A stretch of 22,258 nt of DNA from Spirogloea muscicola (GCA_009602725.1 WELB01000044.1:627330-649587), one strand, 5' to 3'. Shown: positions 11,717 through 21,901, numbered from the stretch's first letter. Program-made: numbers and translations. Notes: generated by a model from the letters alone, not told the origin.

Positions 11717-11996
11717 GCCGACTGGGGGGGCGACGTGGCGGCGCAACTCGGCGGACTGGTCTGGACTCAGGGAACGCGGAGTTGGACGGCAGCCCGTCAG
11801 GCGAGCTCGACGAAATCCCCGATTCCACCAAACTTTGGACTGCCGCGGATCCGCCACTGCGGCCCCGCTGATGTCGCGATCTCGCGTTGCCGAAGACGGA
11901 ATGCTTGATTTTGAGGCCACAAGGCGGGCCACATTCGCCAAAGGCGTTACCCGATGTCCGTTCTCCACAGCGCAGGCTGCTCTTAGCCAGCTCCCT

Positions 11997-12031
<35 letters not shown>

Positions 12032-12270
12032 TCATCACGGGGGAATTGGCTCTGCAGTACATTGATCTACAAGGCGCTCTCTCCGTCGCGTTTCCTTGGG
12101 CTATTGCGTCAATCGCGTCGCCGCGGACTCCGGACGCTGCGAATTAGCGTCAGTCGAATGGCTCCGATGACTTTATCGGGAGACCCCTGCTGCCGTGCGA
12201 TTTTGCGTTACTCGTAGCTGCCAACGTCTGCCTCTTGGAGAGCTGTGGAGGCTGTTGCCTGCCCTGCCTT
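11717..12270. promoter_or_regulatory. Divergent promoter region between TL17 and RIBF
   Basis: The proposed TL17 ATG (11716, -) and RIBF ATG (12271, +) are 554 bases apart with no gene between, so both promoters and leaders must lie here. The left two thirds are GC-rich and include an 11-unit CCG run. I see no convincing TATA box. The frames across it are poly-Arg or poly-Pro translations of the repeat. Confidence 0.6.
11997..12029. repeat. (CCG)11 microsatellite
   Basis: Eleven perfect CCG units lie in the TL17/RIBF divergent promoter region. Similar runs at 19391-19426 and 22060-22092 suggest a genome-wide tendency for CCG repeats near GC-rich 5' ends. Confidence 0.97.
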
Positions 12271-13958
12271 ATGTGCGAGCTCCTGGCTCAGCCTGCCCTG
12301 GGGGCCTCGTCCACCTTGTTTCTCTGCTGGCGGGCATGCATTGCCAAGAGGTTCAGCCCCAATCGTGCTCGGGGTACGAAGGCCTGCTTGCGCACGGTGT
12401 GTCGAGCCGCAAACACGCAACAACACAGCAATGCAACTGAAGCTCCACGAACCAAGACAGCAGGTGAAGTTGTACTCACAGTCCACAAGCACGTTACCAC
12501 TTGATCTTGTCACCAGCCAAATCTTGTCAAGGCCACCGTGATTATGACCGCCTGTTTGAGTTCGACTTTCAGAAGTTGCGCAACTTTGCACGACACATGC
12601 TCCTATTACTTCTCACTTGCTCTTGATGGTGGTGAGGAGCAGGTGGATATGTTGCCTTGGGCAAATTCGACGCCCTGCATGTAGGCCACCGTGCGCTGGC
12701 TGCTCAGGCGGCCGCTAGGGGGTCGCCTGTGCTACTCTCTTTTGCTGGGATGGCCGAGGTCCTTGGCTGGGAGCCCAGGTCTGTTGTGGAAATCTGTAGC
12801 TGCAAGTTCAGTGCTATTCACTCGCCTGTGTTTGGTTCATTGGCCTATAATCAGTGTGTTGGCGCTGTGCAGATGCCAATATCCAAAATCTAAGCCCTAA
12901 GCCAAAGCTGCCGAGAGATCATTTGTACCTAAAAGAGTACTCACCAGTACATGCTTGAGAACGTTGACGTAGTTCCAGAGCTTAAGGCAGTTCCCTGCAT
13001 GGCTTCACTGCCACCGCTGCTGACTAAGCATTTGTGTTCCAAAGCTCAAGGCTTACCTTGTATGGCTTCATTGTCATTCCTGCTGGTGCTTATACGTTGT
13101 AAAGCATGCAGGCTGCCCCTTGTGGCGAGCTGTGATCGCATCAGAATAATGGATCTGTGGGCTCACCACTGTGGTGGCCAGATACCACAGGAAGCAAGCT
13201 TAGTATTCCGCAAAGTGAGGTCCCTCAGCCCCAGGGACTTTGTTCGTCTGCTGGCAGAGGACCTTCAAGTGGCTGGCGTTGTTGCAGGTATGCTTATTAC
13301 CAAATTTAGCATGACTGCTAAATTCATCACCTTCGGAATGAGATTCACAAATAGATTTGCTTGTGGTGCATTGACCCATACACTGGTACATGCTGCAATG
13401 ACAGGTCTTAATTACAGGTTTGGCTACAAGGCTGCCGGTGATGTCAGCCAGTTGAGGGATTTGTGCCAGGAGTTTGGACTGGCTGTTGACATTGTGGAGC
13501 CCGTCATGGACAAGTCCAGAGAGGCTGAAAGCGGGTACATCAGCGATGGCAGCGATGCAGGGCAGGTGTCATCCACACGTGTAAGGAGGGCACTACATAA
13601 TGGCGATGTGGACCACGTGGCGTGGCTGCTTGGTCGGCGGCATCGCTTGTTTGTGAGTCTGGCAAACATTCAAGAGATGAAAGGAGGAGCCACATCCTCA
13701 GACATCTCAAAAGGAGTGTGCTTCGATGAGGCCTTGACCCTGGGCGCAAGCAGCCCTATCAACCAGTCTCCAGGAGCAGGCTCATACTTGTGTCGCTTGT
13801 ACGCTGTTGTGACGAATAAGGCGCCTGGCCTGAATACAGATGTCGATCTTGGTGAAGCTTGGCTTACAATTATGTCCAAACATCTGGTCATTACTCTGCA
13901 GAGCCCAGTGGCCCGGCCTTCATTAGCAGACTGTTGGATGCTAGCCCTGGACTTGTAG
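12271..13958 (+). CDS. RIBF1: Plastid FAD synthetase (FMN adenylyltransferase), RibF type, 352 aa
   Basis: Exons 12271-12463, 12643-12778, 13112-13287 and 13405-13958 give 1059 nt with all phases closing. The enzyme transfers AMP from ATP to FMN to make FAD. Exon 1 encodes a Cys/Ala/Arg-rich leader, probably a plastid transit peptide. The nucleotidyltransferase domain follows: [14 protein letters not shown] (71-84) with the HxGH motif at 77-80, [43 protein letters not shown] near 166-181, and [11 protein letters not shown] with the SSTRVR motif at 224-229. Length and order match Arabidopsis RibF1/RibF2. As in those, no C-terminal riboflavin kinase module is visible, so it is probably monofunctional. 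Residue 170 is Leu where the Arabidopsis proteins have Glu. The exact start is less certain than the rest, because the frame is open upstream of 12271 without another ATG. Confidence 0.9.
12973..13086 (+). repeat. Imperfect 64-bp tandem duplication inside RIBF intron 2
   Basis: The stretch starting TTCCAGAGCTTAAGGC (12973) recurs, diverged, from TTCCAAAGCTCAAGGC (13037). Both copies continue with a TATGGCTTCA/CATGGCTTCA core and end near TGCTG. The duplication sits entirely within the intron (12779-13111) and has diverged by roughly a quarter, so it is not recent. Confidence 0.7.
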
Positions 13959-14223
13959 CGACCGCTGCATTGAGCAAATCCTGTGTCTTGCCGCAAGTCC
14001 TTTGTCAACAACAGCAATCACAACAACAGCAGTCAGGGCCAAGGCAAGCAGGCCGCAGCAACCTGGGCCTAGCCTCCTGGCACTGTGAAGGAGCACTTTA
14101 CTTCAAAATTCAGGACATGAATGTGTACAGAAAGGCGAGGGTCATGGCTACAGAACATCACACTCAGCGGGCAACTACAAAGGGGTTTGCAACAGTAGAA
14201 CAGTAAGGTTAGAGTCCTGTCAC

Positions 14224-14228
14224 TGTAA
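14224..14228 (+). terminator. Probable TGTAA polyadenylation signal of RIBF
   Basis: TGTAA lies 266 bases after the RIBF stop. TGTAA is the usual near-upstream poly(A) element in chlorophyte green algae. Cleavage would be expected shortly downstream. The CAA/CAG-rich stretch at about 14007-14040 would then be 3' untranslated sequence. Confidence 0.5.
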
Positions 14229-15289
14229 AGTTTGATGGTACAACAGCAATGATGCGATCAACCTTGGAGGCATACCTAGTTAGCTGCATAGCAGAGGATG
14301 AACCACTCAAAAACAAGCACCACATGCGAAGGAAGCACTCCTTTGTCATGTGAGTCTTGTTGTTATTGTTACGCTGCAACCATCTTGAGGTCCTTATACC
14401 TTGCCACCGTACACACTTGTTAAGAAAGCATGTGAAGTGCTTTGTTTGTCAGTGCACGATAGGGACACAAATATTGCTACTCGAGCATCACGGGCCCGTT
14501 TACAGAAGCTGCAAAATATGTTGAGATTGCAAGAAGTGTTTGAACTGTGCTGAGACCTGGGGGTTGGCATCTTTCAAGTGACGGCATAAGAGTCTGATGA
14601 GCCAAAAAGACCGTTCTGAAATTCTGGTGGCCCAAAGATTTTGCTTGGGTCCACGGGAAGAGGAAGGCGCGCGGTGCAGATGAAACAGAAGGGAGGTCAA
14701 CAAGTCAATACAAGGAAAGGCACCAAGTCTCTCGTGCCGGCAACAGGCTAACATAGAAAGAACATAGCGTAGCTGATTTGTACGTTGTGCTCTAGCTGAG
14801 GAAGCCGTGCTTGCCATGAGTACAAAAGTGGGACTCTTAAGCCAACAGCAACTCTAGTGTGGTATACAAGCTTGTGTAGTGCGAAGCCTAATCGCACCAG
14901 AATCTGATGTCTATGGTGGTGTCTATGCACTTCTTCTGTGATCGTCCATGTCTTTACAGGTCTTCCTTGCCGAACTGCAACTAGGAGCAAAGTGTACCAG
15001 ATTTGCGCTTACAATGCTTCTCCTACAATGTATTGCAGGCCATTCAAAGGCCAGTCAGATTGAATTGCACTGTCTCTACACCCCGTATCAACGCGAGGGG
15101 CACAAATGGCTGTCCGCGGATCCATGGCCAATCCAGTGGTAGCACAAGCACAGAACGGCTAAAAGCACTAGGGCATCCCTTGTGCCCCCGATACATCTGC
15201 ACAGTTCCTACGAGCATGGGCTATCCTCAATGGGCGAGCTCTTCCCTACGAGCAAGACATCCGGCCCCTTCGTCGCACCCTGACGAGCC
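14229..15289. other. Intergenic region upstream of the SDR gene; no gene recognised
   Basis: Composition is near 48% GC until about 15200, then rises towards the SDR start. Two short ATG-initiated frames exist: 14500-14817 (minus, 105 codons) and 14948-15142 (plus, 64 codons). Neither has a recognisable domain or support from splice sites. The SDR promoter and leader should lie at the right-hand end. Confidence 0.5.
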
Positions 15290-18200
15290 ATGGCCGCCGC
15301 TGCAGCCCGACTATCAAGTGCCGCCGCCGCCGTCGCCGCCGCTGCCGCCGCCGCCAGCAGTCGGACGAGCGCGCGAGCGAGGCCCCCGGGCTGGACCGCC
15401 GAGGCCGCTCAGCGGCCCTCCAGCGCGGCGCACGTCGATGTGCATGCGGCCTGCGGCGGCGATGGTTCTGCTGCCAACGTGTTGCCCAACGACGGCCGGC
15501 CCGCCCTGAGACTGGCCCCAGCTCGGACGCGGCGGGCCGTCATGGCGGCGCTGGCGGGGATCGGCCTGCTGACCGCGGCGGAGGAGCGAGCGTTGTCCGT
15601 GGCACTTGCCAATCCTGCTGACATTTCAGCTGCCACTGCCGGTAAGGTCAGCTGCCCGGCACATGCTTGATGAATCTGCAACATCCTAATGGGACCTGGT
15701 TGCAATTAGATAGGATGACCAGGTGGAGAGTATTATCAGGCCAACAATGGTGTCCATGGTCCTCTTAGATGTGATTTACTAAACAGCAGTCAGCTTTGGC
15801 ACCTTGGTGGCACACGCTTCAATGCTACATTGCTTTTGGCAGCTCCCCTTTGATCACTCAACTTTCTTGGAACGTCACACGTTCTTGAATTCCCACACGC
15901 AAAGGCTGCAGACGGATGGAGGGCTCATTTTTGGTGGTGATGAGGGCTCAGGTGCCCCAAACGTGCTGAAGAATGTCATCATCACAGGAGGAACCAGCGG
16001 TGAGCTCCTCGCTCACTCCCAGGCAACGTATGGTCCTGGTGCTGTTGTACGTACCTCTTGCACGTTACAAATTATAGCTCTTCGACGAAGTCCTGCAAAT
16101 GCCTGAGTGCCTGTTGGACTGTTGCAGGCATTGGAAAGGCAACAGCTACTGAGTTAGCACGACGAGGCATGTCTGTCCTGCTTGGTAAGCTGCAGGACCT
16201 CGGGTGTCCTCTGTTGGTTGTTGCTATCGTGTTTTGCAGGACACAGGCATGACCTTACGTCCTAGCTCAGCGTGCAGGAGCAAGCAGCGCGGAGAGGCTG
16301 CTGCAGAAGAAATAAGGGCCATAACTTCCAACCCACGTGTTTCGTAAGTGCCCTTCAGACTCTTTGTGCCTCAGATTTGACATATCAGCACTCTGTCTAG
16401 CTGTATGGTCCAAGAGCCATATGCCTATATACAATCTCTCAATTCAGCTTTATTTTGCTTGTCCTTTTCAGAGTCTGTTATCAAGGAGGATTCCCTGTGG
16501 TCATTGGTTGAGATCAGGGCTGATATTTTGTGCAGTTGTGGTATCTGCGATCTGTCTTCCTTGAGATCTGTGCGTGCTTTTGCTGCAAGCGTAGTGGCTG
16601 GCGGACAACCGCTGCATGTCCTGGTATGACGACCTCCTTCTTTGAGAAAGTCTGCATCTCAATCTACTGGTGGCCTGCATCCCTTGAGCAATTCATCACA
16701 GATGCATCTGGAGGCTGCAATGAGGAGGCTGAGCTAGTCAAAGAAGAGCCAGTCAGAATCTTGTCCACTTTCACCTGGGCCCATTGTGCAAGTGCTTCAC
16801 TGCACGTGCTTCACCTTGCAACGCTTGCAGATGATTGCCCTTACAAGCACTTCTTATGCTGCTACTCCAGATCAACAATGCGGGTATCATGGCATGTCCT
16901 CAGACTTATACCGAGGATGGCTTTGAACTCCAATTCGAGGTCTGTTGTTATATAATACTCCTCATGAATTAACCATGTGGATGGTGGAAGCCATGGAGCA
17001 CCTCCACGTCATATATTCAACATTTTGATATCACGCTGTTCTTCTCAATGAGCTACCATGGTGGATCACAAGCTGACTGCACGCTTTAAATTCCTGCTGC
17101 AGGTGAACCACTTGGGCCACTTCTTACTGACATCACTTCTACTCAACACCCTGGCACTATCTGCATCTCCAGGGTAATCACATGTTTGCGACATGATCCT
17201 TCATGTACACGCTGTTAAGGAGCATATGTTGTCTGACAAATTATTTCGACCCACACTAATATCTGGTTGTCAGCAAATGTGCGTTACTGGAGATCGGAGG
17301 TGCTACATATGAATTCCATTCCCTTTTTCTCTGCTCAACAGATCAAGATCAAGAGTTGTGAATGTAACTTCTGCCGCAGAGCAGATTGGGCATCTTGACT
17401 TTGACGACCTCAACTTCAAGTATTCTCGGAGTATATTGTTGGCCATGACTCTTGCTGGTCACAACATTTGCATCTATCCTCAAGTGGAGAATGTGTCTGA
17501 CAAGCCAATTTTGAAGTTATCTATCAAGCTTATGAGGTTACGTGCAACCTCAATGCAGAATACGATGCCTGGGGCTCATATGCTCAGTCAAAGTTGGCAA
17601 ATTGCCTTTTTACCAGAGAGCTGGCAAAACGGTGCTTGATCAACGAGCTGCCAATCACCTCAAACTGCGTTCACCCAGGCATTGTTGACACACAGGTGCC
17701 AGAGCCATGAGGGAGCCCGCACTTGGTCGAGGTGCTCCATTGCCCTCGACGTGGTTGACCAGATGCGCTGTCACAGATTTATATTTGACGCAGCCATATT
17801 CCCTTGTATCGCTTATAAGTCTTGAATTGGCTTCACTGAATGGATGCAGCTGATAAGATGGGTACTGCCTCAATTTGTGCTCGAAAGACGTGCTGCTACC
17901 CCAGATATAAGCGCCCGCTTTGCCAAATTCATTGGTCTCAAGGTGGGCATGCCAGAAGTATTTGCAGTTGCTATGCCTTTCTTAAGGTACACCTGCGTGT
18001 CTGCAAAGAGGTCTTTGCATTTTGTCATCCTGGTGCAGACATTGATCCAAAAAATAGCCACCTCTTGATCCTGCTCCAGCTTCCAAGCATTAGCTCTAGA
18101 GAAGCCCTTAGTGGTACTTATATCTATTTTTTGCTCGTGCCTCAAGTGTTGCTGGATTTATGTTGCAGACTCCAGAAGAAGGTGCAGAAGGAGTTGTGTA

Positions 18201-18405
18201 CTTGGCTTCAGCCAGCGAGGTGGAGGGCAAGACTGGCCGTTATTACAACTCGTGTACAGAAGCTGCTCCCAGCCAGCTGGCCCAAGACCCTGCCCTAGCA
18301 ACCAGGTTGTGGGAGGTCAGCATGGAGCTCACGGGCGCAGTAGACGTACCTGCCATCCTTCCATCTGAGAAAGCCCGTCCAGTTGCCCCCGCCGTTGTGG
18401 TGTAG
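15290..18405 (+). CDS. Plastid-targeted short-chain dehydrogenase/reductase (RDH/TIC32-like), about 447 aa
   Basis: Exons: 15290-15641, about 15922-15999, 16128-16184, 16271-16343, 16536-16623, 16871-16939, 17103-17173, 17342-17430, 17559-17695, 17850-17942, 18169-18405. Classical SDR landmarks run in order: [19 protein letters not shown] (NAD(P)-binding TGxxxGIG), a CRS motif after strand 2 (NADP preference likely), [40 protein letters not shown] (catalytic Ser), [11 protein letters not shown] (YxxxK), VHPGIVDT and [13 protein letters not shown]. The substrate cannot be read; the family includes retinol dehydrogenases and TIC32-like plastid proteins. Residues 1-80 are an Ala/Arg/Ser-rich transit peptide. 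[15 protein letters not shown] (80-94) followed by ALSVALAN looks like a Tat-type lumen signal. The start of exon 2 is uncertain; phase also allows 15787 or 15790. Confidence 0.86.
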
Positions 18406-19387
18406 CAGGCGTTACTTTGTTGGCCTATACTTGCCCATGCCAAAGGAGGTGGGTCACACGTGCAGCAAGCACAAGGTGCCCACGCTAGTACAAATCGCTG
18501 AGGGCCCCAGGAATATACCAGTGGCCAAGTAGACCAGATTGATTATTTCCTGGTGCTATTACTCATTCTCAATGCCTGATGGTATGTTGGTCGAGCAGGG
18601 CATGCAAGAAATGATCACCTTAGCCTCGGCAATGTTTGCAGCTTCATGGGCGTCATCAGTTCCAGCTATCTTGCCGGGCTATGTACTGTCCCAGCGGCTG
18701 TTGCTCTCTGGAGCGGAAACTGCGAGGCGCTCAGGTCACGGGGCCGATTTGGCAGCACACTCTTCGAGGAGCTGTGGTCCTGCCGAGGCGTGCGGGTGCA
18801 AGGGGATCCGAATAGCAGTTGAGTAGCATGCATAGCCGCTAGGGTCGAGGAATTTGCTCCTCTGAGGGGCAGTGCCTCGTGGTCGGCCCTGAAGATGCAA
18901 CTGAGCCCCTGCAATGTTGCAATTGCTGCCAAAGGCTAGCCCACATTTGACACACAGCAGCAGGACTGCGAGTAACGTCCACAGGCGCCAAAACCACACA
19001 GCTGTGTAAGAGACCACAGCGAATGGGAGGTGATAAATCGGAGTCAGCAGCCGCAAGTCGGAGTAACTTGTAGCTGTGCAAAGCCAGCACAAGATGAATG
19101 GACAATGAGGTCTCCAAAGACGAGGCGAAGCCCAGGTAGTTTAGTGGGTGCGGGGGCTGAGGCGGGGGAAGCACGGCGGCGCTGCGCTGGCAGCTGGGGC
19201 AGCCCGACGTGGGCCGTCCCGTGTCAGCGCCCAGTAGATAGGGCAAGGCGGGCCGAACGAGGCCATGTGATACATCACATGATGGACAAATGACGCGGCC
19301 GCCACTGTCAAACGAGCGGCTGTATCGGCTGTGGTGGCGGCGTCGCCCAGAGGATCCGAGCTAGCTCGAACCTGAGACCCCCCGCCA

Positions 19388-19390
<3 letters not shown>

Positions 19391-19426
<36 letters not shown>
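19391..19426. repeat. (CCG)12 microsatellite upstream of the carrier gene
   Basis: Twelve perfect CCG units lie about 155 bases before the carrier ATG, probably in its leader or promoter. An ambiguous base follows at 19441, so repeat length and local sequence may be unreliable. Confidence 0.95.
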
Positions 19427-19427
<1 letters not shown>

Positions 19428-19440
19428 AAGCCGCGCAGCT

Positions 19441-19441
19441 N
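19441..19441. other. Ambiguous base (n) upstream of the carrier gene
   Basis: One unresolved base lies 14 bases after the (CCG)12 run, in the presumed leader or promoter of the carrier gene. Confidence 0.97.
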
Positions 19442-19580
19442 CGCGACCTGCCGTCAGGGACGGCGGCGGCAGCTCCCGCGGCGGCGCAGAAGCGGCAGTG
19501 ACGGCCGCCAGCCCCGCCGGCGAGTGGCTGGCATTGCCCTCTCGCGCGGCCTTGTGAGGGCCGCCGCTCTGGCTGGCGAG

Positions 19581-21118
19581 ATGAGCGGCAAGGAGAAGGC
19601 AGCGGCGGCGGCGCAGTCCTTCCCGCTGGACCTGGTGGCCGGGGCGCTCCTCGGCAGCGTGGCGCACACCATCGTCGCGCCCGTCGAGCGCGCCAAGCTC
19701 GTGCTGCAGACACAGGTCGGAGGTCCGCCAGTTTCGCACGGGGCCCGCCGTGGCAGCTGGGCACTGCCAGAGACGGCTTTCGTCATCTGCCGCGGCAGCG
19801 CAGCTTGCGGTTGAGTGGCTCAGGTGCTGAATGGCACTCGACTTGGCTGGCGGCCGCCTGCAGCACAGCAACGTGCACGCGCTGCGGCAGGCGCGGCACC
19901 GCGAGTACAAGGGCATGCTGGACGTGATCATACGCGTGGCGCGCGAGGAGGGCGTCCGCTCCCTCTGGCGCGGCAACGGCTCCGGCGTTCTCCGCTACTA
20001 CCCGTCCGTCGCCCTCAACTTTGCCCTCAAGGTCCCTTTGGCTGCCCTCTGACTGGCTGACCAGCCCCCCAGCTATCTGCAGGCTGGCAGCCATTGCCGC
20101 CTCTGAGGCTGCATGGTCATCCCCCTCTGTGGTGATATTCCGTGACAGGACTTCTACAAGACGCTCGTTACGCCGAGCCCTGGGGGCGAGGCCGGCTTGC
20201 CGCTGCCACTGTGGCGTGTGTCTGCCGGCAACTTCGGCGCTGGTGCGCTGGCGGGGTCCACGGCGCTGCTTTTTACGTACCCGCTCGACATTGCGCACAC
20301 GCGGCTGGCCGCTGACACCGGCCAGACGCGCCAATTCCGCGGCCTCGCCCACTTCTTGGCCACCATTTACCGCAAGCAGGGCATAGCAGGCCTCTACCAG
20401 GTAGGCTGCCATCAGTCTTCCGTGATGCTCGCTTGTGGGGCTGCCGGCTTCTCAAGGATGTAAGACATGCTTGCGCTCAGTCAGCGCCAATTGACCCACT
20501 CCATGCAGGGCTTCCCGGCATCTGTGCACGGAATTGTGGTCCATCGGAGCGTCTACTTTGGCGGCTTCGACACCGCCAAGGAACTGCTGCTAGCGGACGG
20601 CCAGCGAGCCCCGTTCTGGAAGCGGTGGCTGCTCGCTCAAGGTGGAATTACTTCCAGCTGTGCTGATTGTGTCCACTCCAGTTGGAACATCAAGATCATT
20701 TATTAATGCTGACTCGCTTGTCGGTTGGGCATCAATCACTCGATCATACTGGCAGAGAATGACTTCAACTTTGACGTCTGTGTGCTGGCGATTGCATATA
20801 CGGTGTCCATCTGCAGCGGCAACAACGACCGCAGGGCTAGTCGCGTACCCACTGGACACTGTGCGACACCGCATGATGATGCAGTCAGGCGTGGAGGCAG
20901 CGCAGCGCATGTACCGGTCGACGGCACATTGCTGGCGCGAGATATACGCCCTTGAGGGCGTGCGCGGCTTTTACTGCGGTGCACTGTCCAACATGGCGCG
21001 TGGCACTGGCGCGGCGCTCATCCTTGTGCTCTATGACGAGGTGCGCCGAGTACTGCACCACGCCGTGCCGCGCGCTGCGCTCACCGACCAGGTCCCTATG
21101 TCACCCACCACCTCCTGA
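19581..21118 (+). CDS. PM-ANT1: Adenine nucleotide carrier of the mitochondrial carrier family, PM-ANT1-like, 329 aa
   Basis: Exons 19581-19715, 19864-20031, 20149-20400, 20509-20641 and 20817-21118 total 990 nt with phases closing. All three carrier repeats are present, with signatures APVERAK (33-39), YPLDIAHTR (145-153) and YPLDTVRHR (240-248). Closest in memory is Arabidopsis At5g56450 (PM-ANT1, about 330 aa): shared features include VAHTIVAP, LWRGNGS-VLRYYPSVALNF, AHTRLAAD, QFRG, FPASVHG-V-HR--YFGGFDT, YRST and GALSNM. It should exchange or export ADP/ATP, at the plasma membrane if it behaves like PM-ANT1, otherwise at the mitochondrial inner membrane. The ADP/ATP-carrier signature RRRMMM reads RHRMMM here (246-251). 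ATG 19581 is the first good start, and no presequence is seen. The gene body is GC-rich throughout, unlike LRRC40 or SDR. Confidence 0.92.
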
Positions 21119-21192
21119 CGTGGCAAACGTAAACCCAAGCACCAAAATTGAGCCCTACTTCCTATTCTTTTAGCCTGGATACTTTCTCAAGT

Positions 21193-21197
21193 TGTAA
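21193..21197 (+). terminator. Probable TGTAA polyadenylation signal of the carrier gene
   Basis: TGTAA lies 75 bases after the carrier stop, at a typical chlorophyte distance. It lies just before the proposed transposon edge at 21225. Confidence 0.6.
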
Positions 21198-21240
21198 AGT
21201 ATCAATCTGATCTCTTTGTACATACAGTGGCGCTCTAAGC

Positions 21241-21253
21241 CCCCAATTTGGGG
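21241..21253. repeat. CCCCAA-T-TTGGGG palindrome
   Basis: A 6-bp perfect stem with a one-base centre lies 16 bases inside the proposed element edge at 21225. Confidence 0.8.
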
Positions 21254-21347
21254 CCGATTTGACTGCACTCATACTTGCACCCTCCAAGGACTTTCTCCCT
21301 TAGACTCATGCGACAATTTTTTAGCCGCTCCAACATCAGCGTCAGGA

Positions 21348-21376
21348 TGAGGCACGAGTCTCTTGAGGCACGAGTC
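21348..21376. repeat. Direct repeat TGAGGCACGAGTC, two copies, 16-bp period
   Basis: Identical 13-base copies lie at 21348-21360 and 21364-21376, separated by TCT. They fall within the repeat-rich region after the carrier gene. Confidence 0.9.
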
Positions 21377-21478
21377 CTTATGATATCATGGGCACCGCGC
21401 GCCTTCTTCTCTTGGATTGCCAGCCAGTGGCTACGAGAAAGTAAAGTTTTTCCAAGTTCTTCCAAATTCTTCCTGAGG

Positions 21479-21901
21479 GCTGTGAATGTCCAGCCCAGGA
21501 AGAATGGACAAGGTCCAAAGGGCCGAAAAGCAAGAGGTCCGCACAGATGTCAAGCCGTAGTGACCTCTGTGCCAGAAGTTCGAGCTTGCAGATCTGAGAA
21601 GCACGGCCTCATTGACTGGAGGCTGTGAGAGGCCAGCCCAAAGGAATGGACAAGGTCTACAAAGGAGCATGCAAAGAGAAGGGCTCGCCCATTGAGGATA
21701 GGGGCTGGAAAAGGCCAGCCCCAAAAAGACTGAACGAAGGACGAGAAGGGGCCAGGGGAAGCACTAAGAACAACAAGCACAAAAGAAACGGAGCAGCAGG
21801 ATGCAAAGGATCTGATGACTTCATCACATCTCCTTGTCCAGTTTGTTTTGGGCTGGCTTTCCACAGCATTCGACTTTCTTTTCGGGCTGGCTGTTCACAG
21901 C
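21479..21901. repeat. Four-copy 18-bp motif GCTGTGA...CCAGCCC, two direct and two inverted
   Basis: Plus-oriented copies are at 21479-21496 and 21622-21639. Reverse-oriented copies are at 21850-21867 and 21884-21901. Pairwise identity is about 15-16 of 18. The first two extend into a longer shared block (about 47 bases, including GAATGGACAAGGT), with a third diverged block from 21694. This looks like subterminal repeats of a mobile element. The motif was not seen elsewhere in the window. Confidence 0.75.
21701..21722. repeat. 8-bp perfect hairpin GGGGCTGG/CCAGCCCC
   Basis: GGGGCTGG at 21701-21708 pairs perfectly with CCAGCCCC at 21715-21722 across a 6-base loop (AAAAGG). Its right arm overlaps the CCAGCCC half of the four-copy motif. 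Confidence 0.85.

Larger units (their letters stand above)
18406..19580. other. Intergenic region with two competing weak reading frames
   Basis: It contains the SDR 3' end and the GC-rich promoter and leader of the carrier gene. A plus-strand frame (ATG at 18572, stop at 18826) overlaps minus-strand frames at 18736-19092 (hydrophobic WTLLAVLLLCVKCGLAF stretch, no ATG) and about 18556-18675 (ending SGIENE-stop after a possible TAG acceptor). None resembles a known family, so I do not call a gene. Confidence 0.45.

Noticed and set aside
11510-12062. Long frames on both strands over the CCG run (poly-Arg, poly-Pro)
   Set aside because: Products of the trinucleotide repeat and of GC-rich DNA. 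The TL17 exon 1 model explains the only coding part.
14500-14817. 105-codon minus-strand frame starting MASTASSARAQ
   Set aside because: No recognisable domain, no neighbouring exons and composition like the surrounding intergenic DNA.
14948-15142. 64-codon plus-strand ATG frame with a hydrophobic LTMLLLQCIAG stretch
   Set aside because: Short and unrecognised. It may be a leader frame of the SDR gene or chance.
18556-19092. Possible small membrane-protein gene on the minus strand (WTLLAVLLLCVKC, then KVIISCMPCSTN)
   Set aside because: No ATG in frame, uncertain splice sites and an equally good competing frame on the plus strand at 18572-18826.
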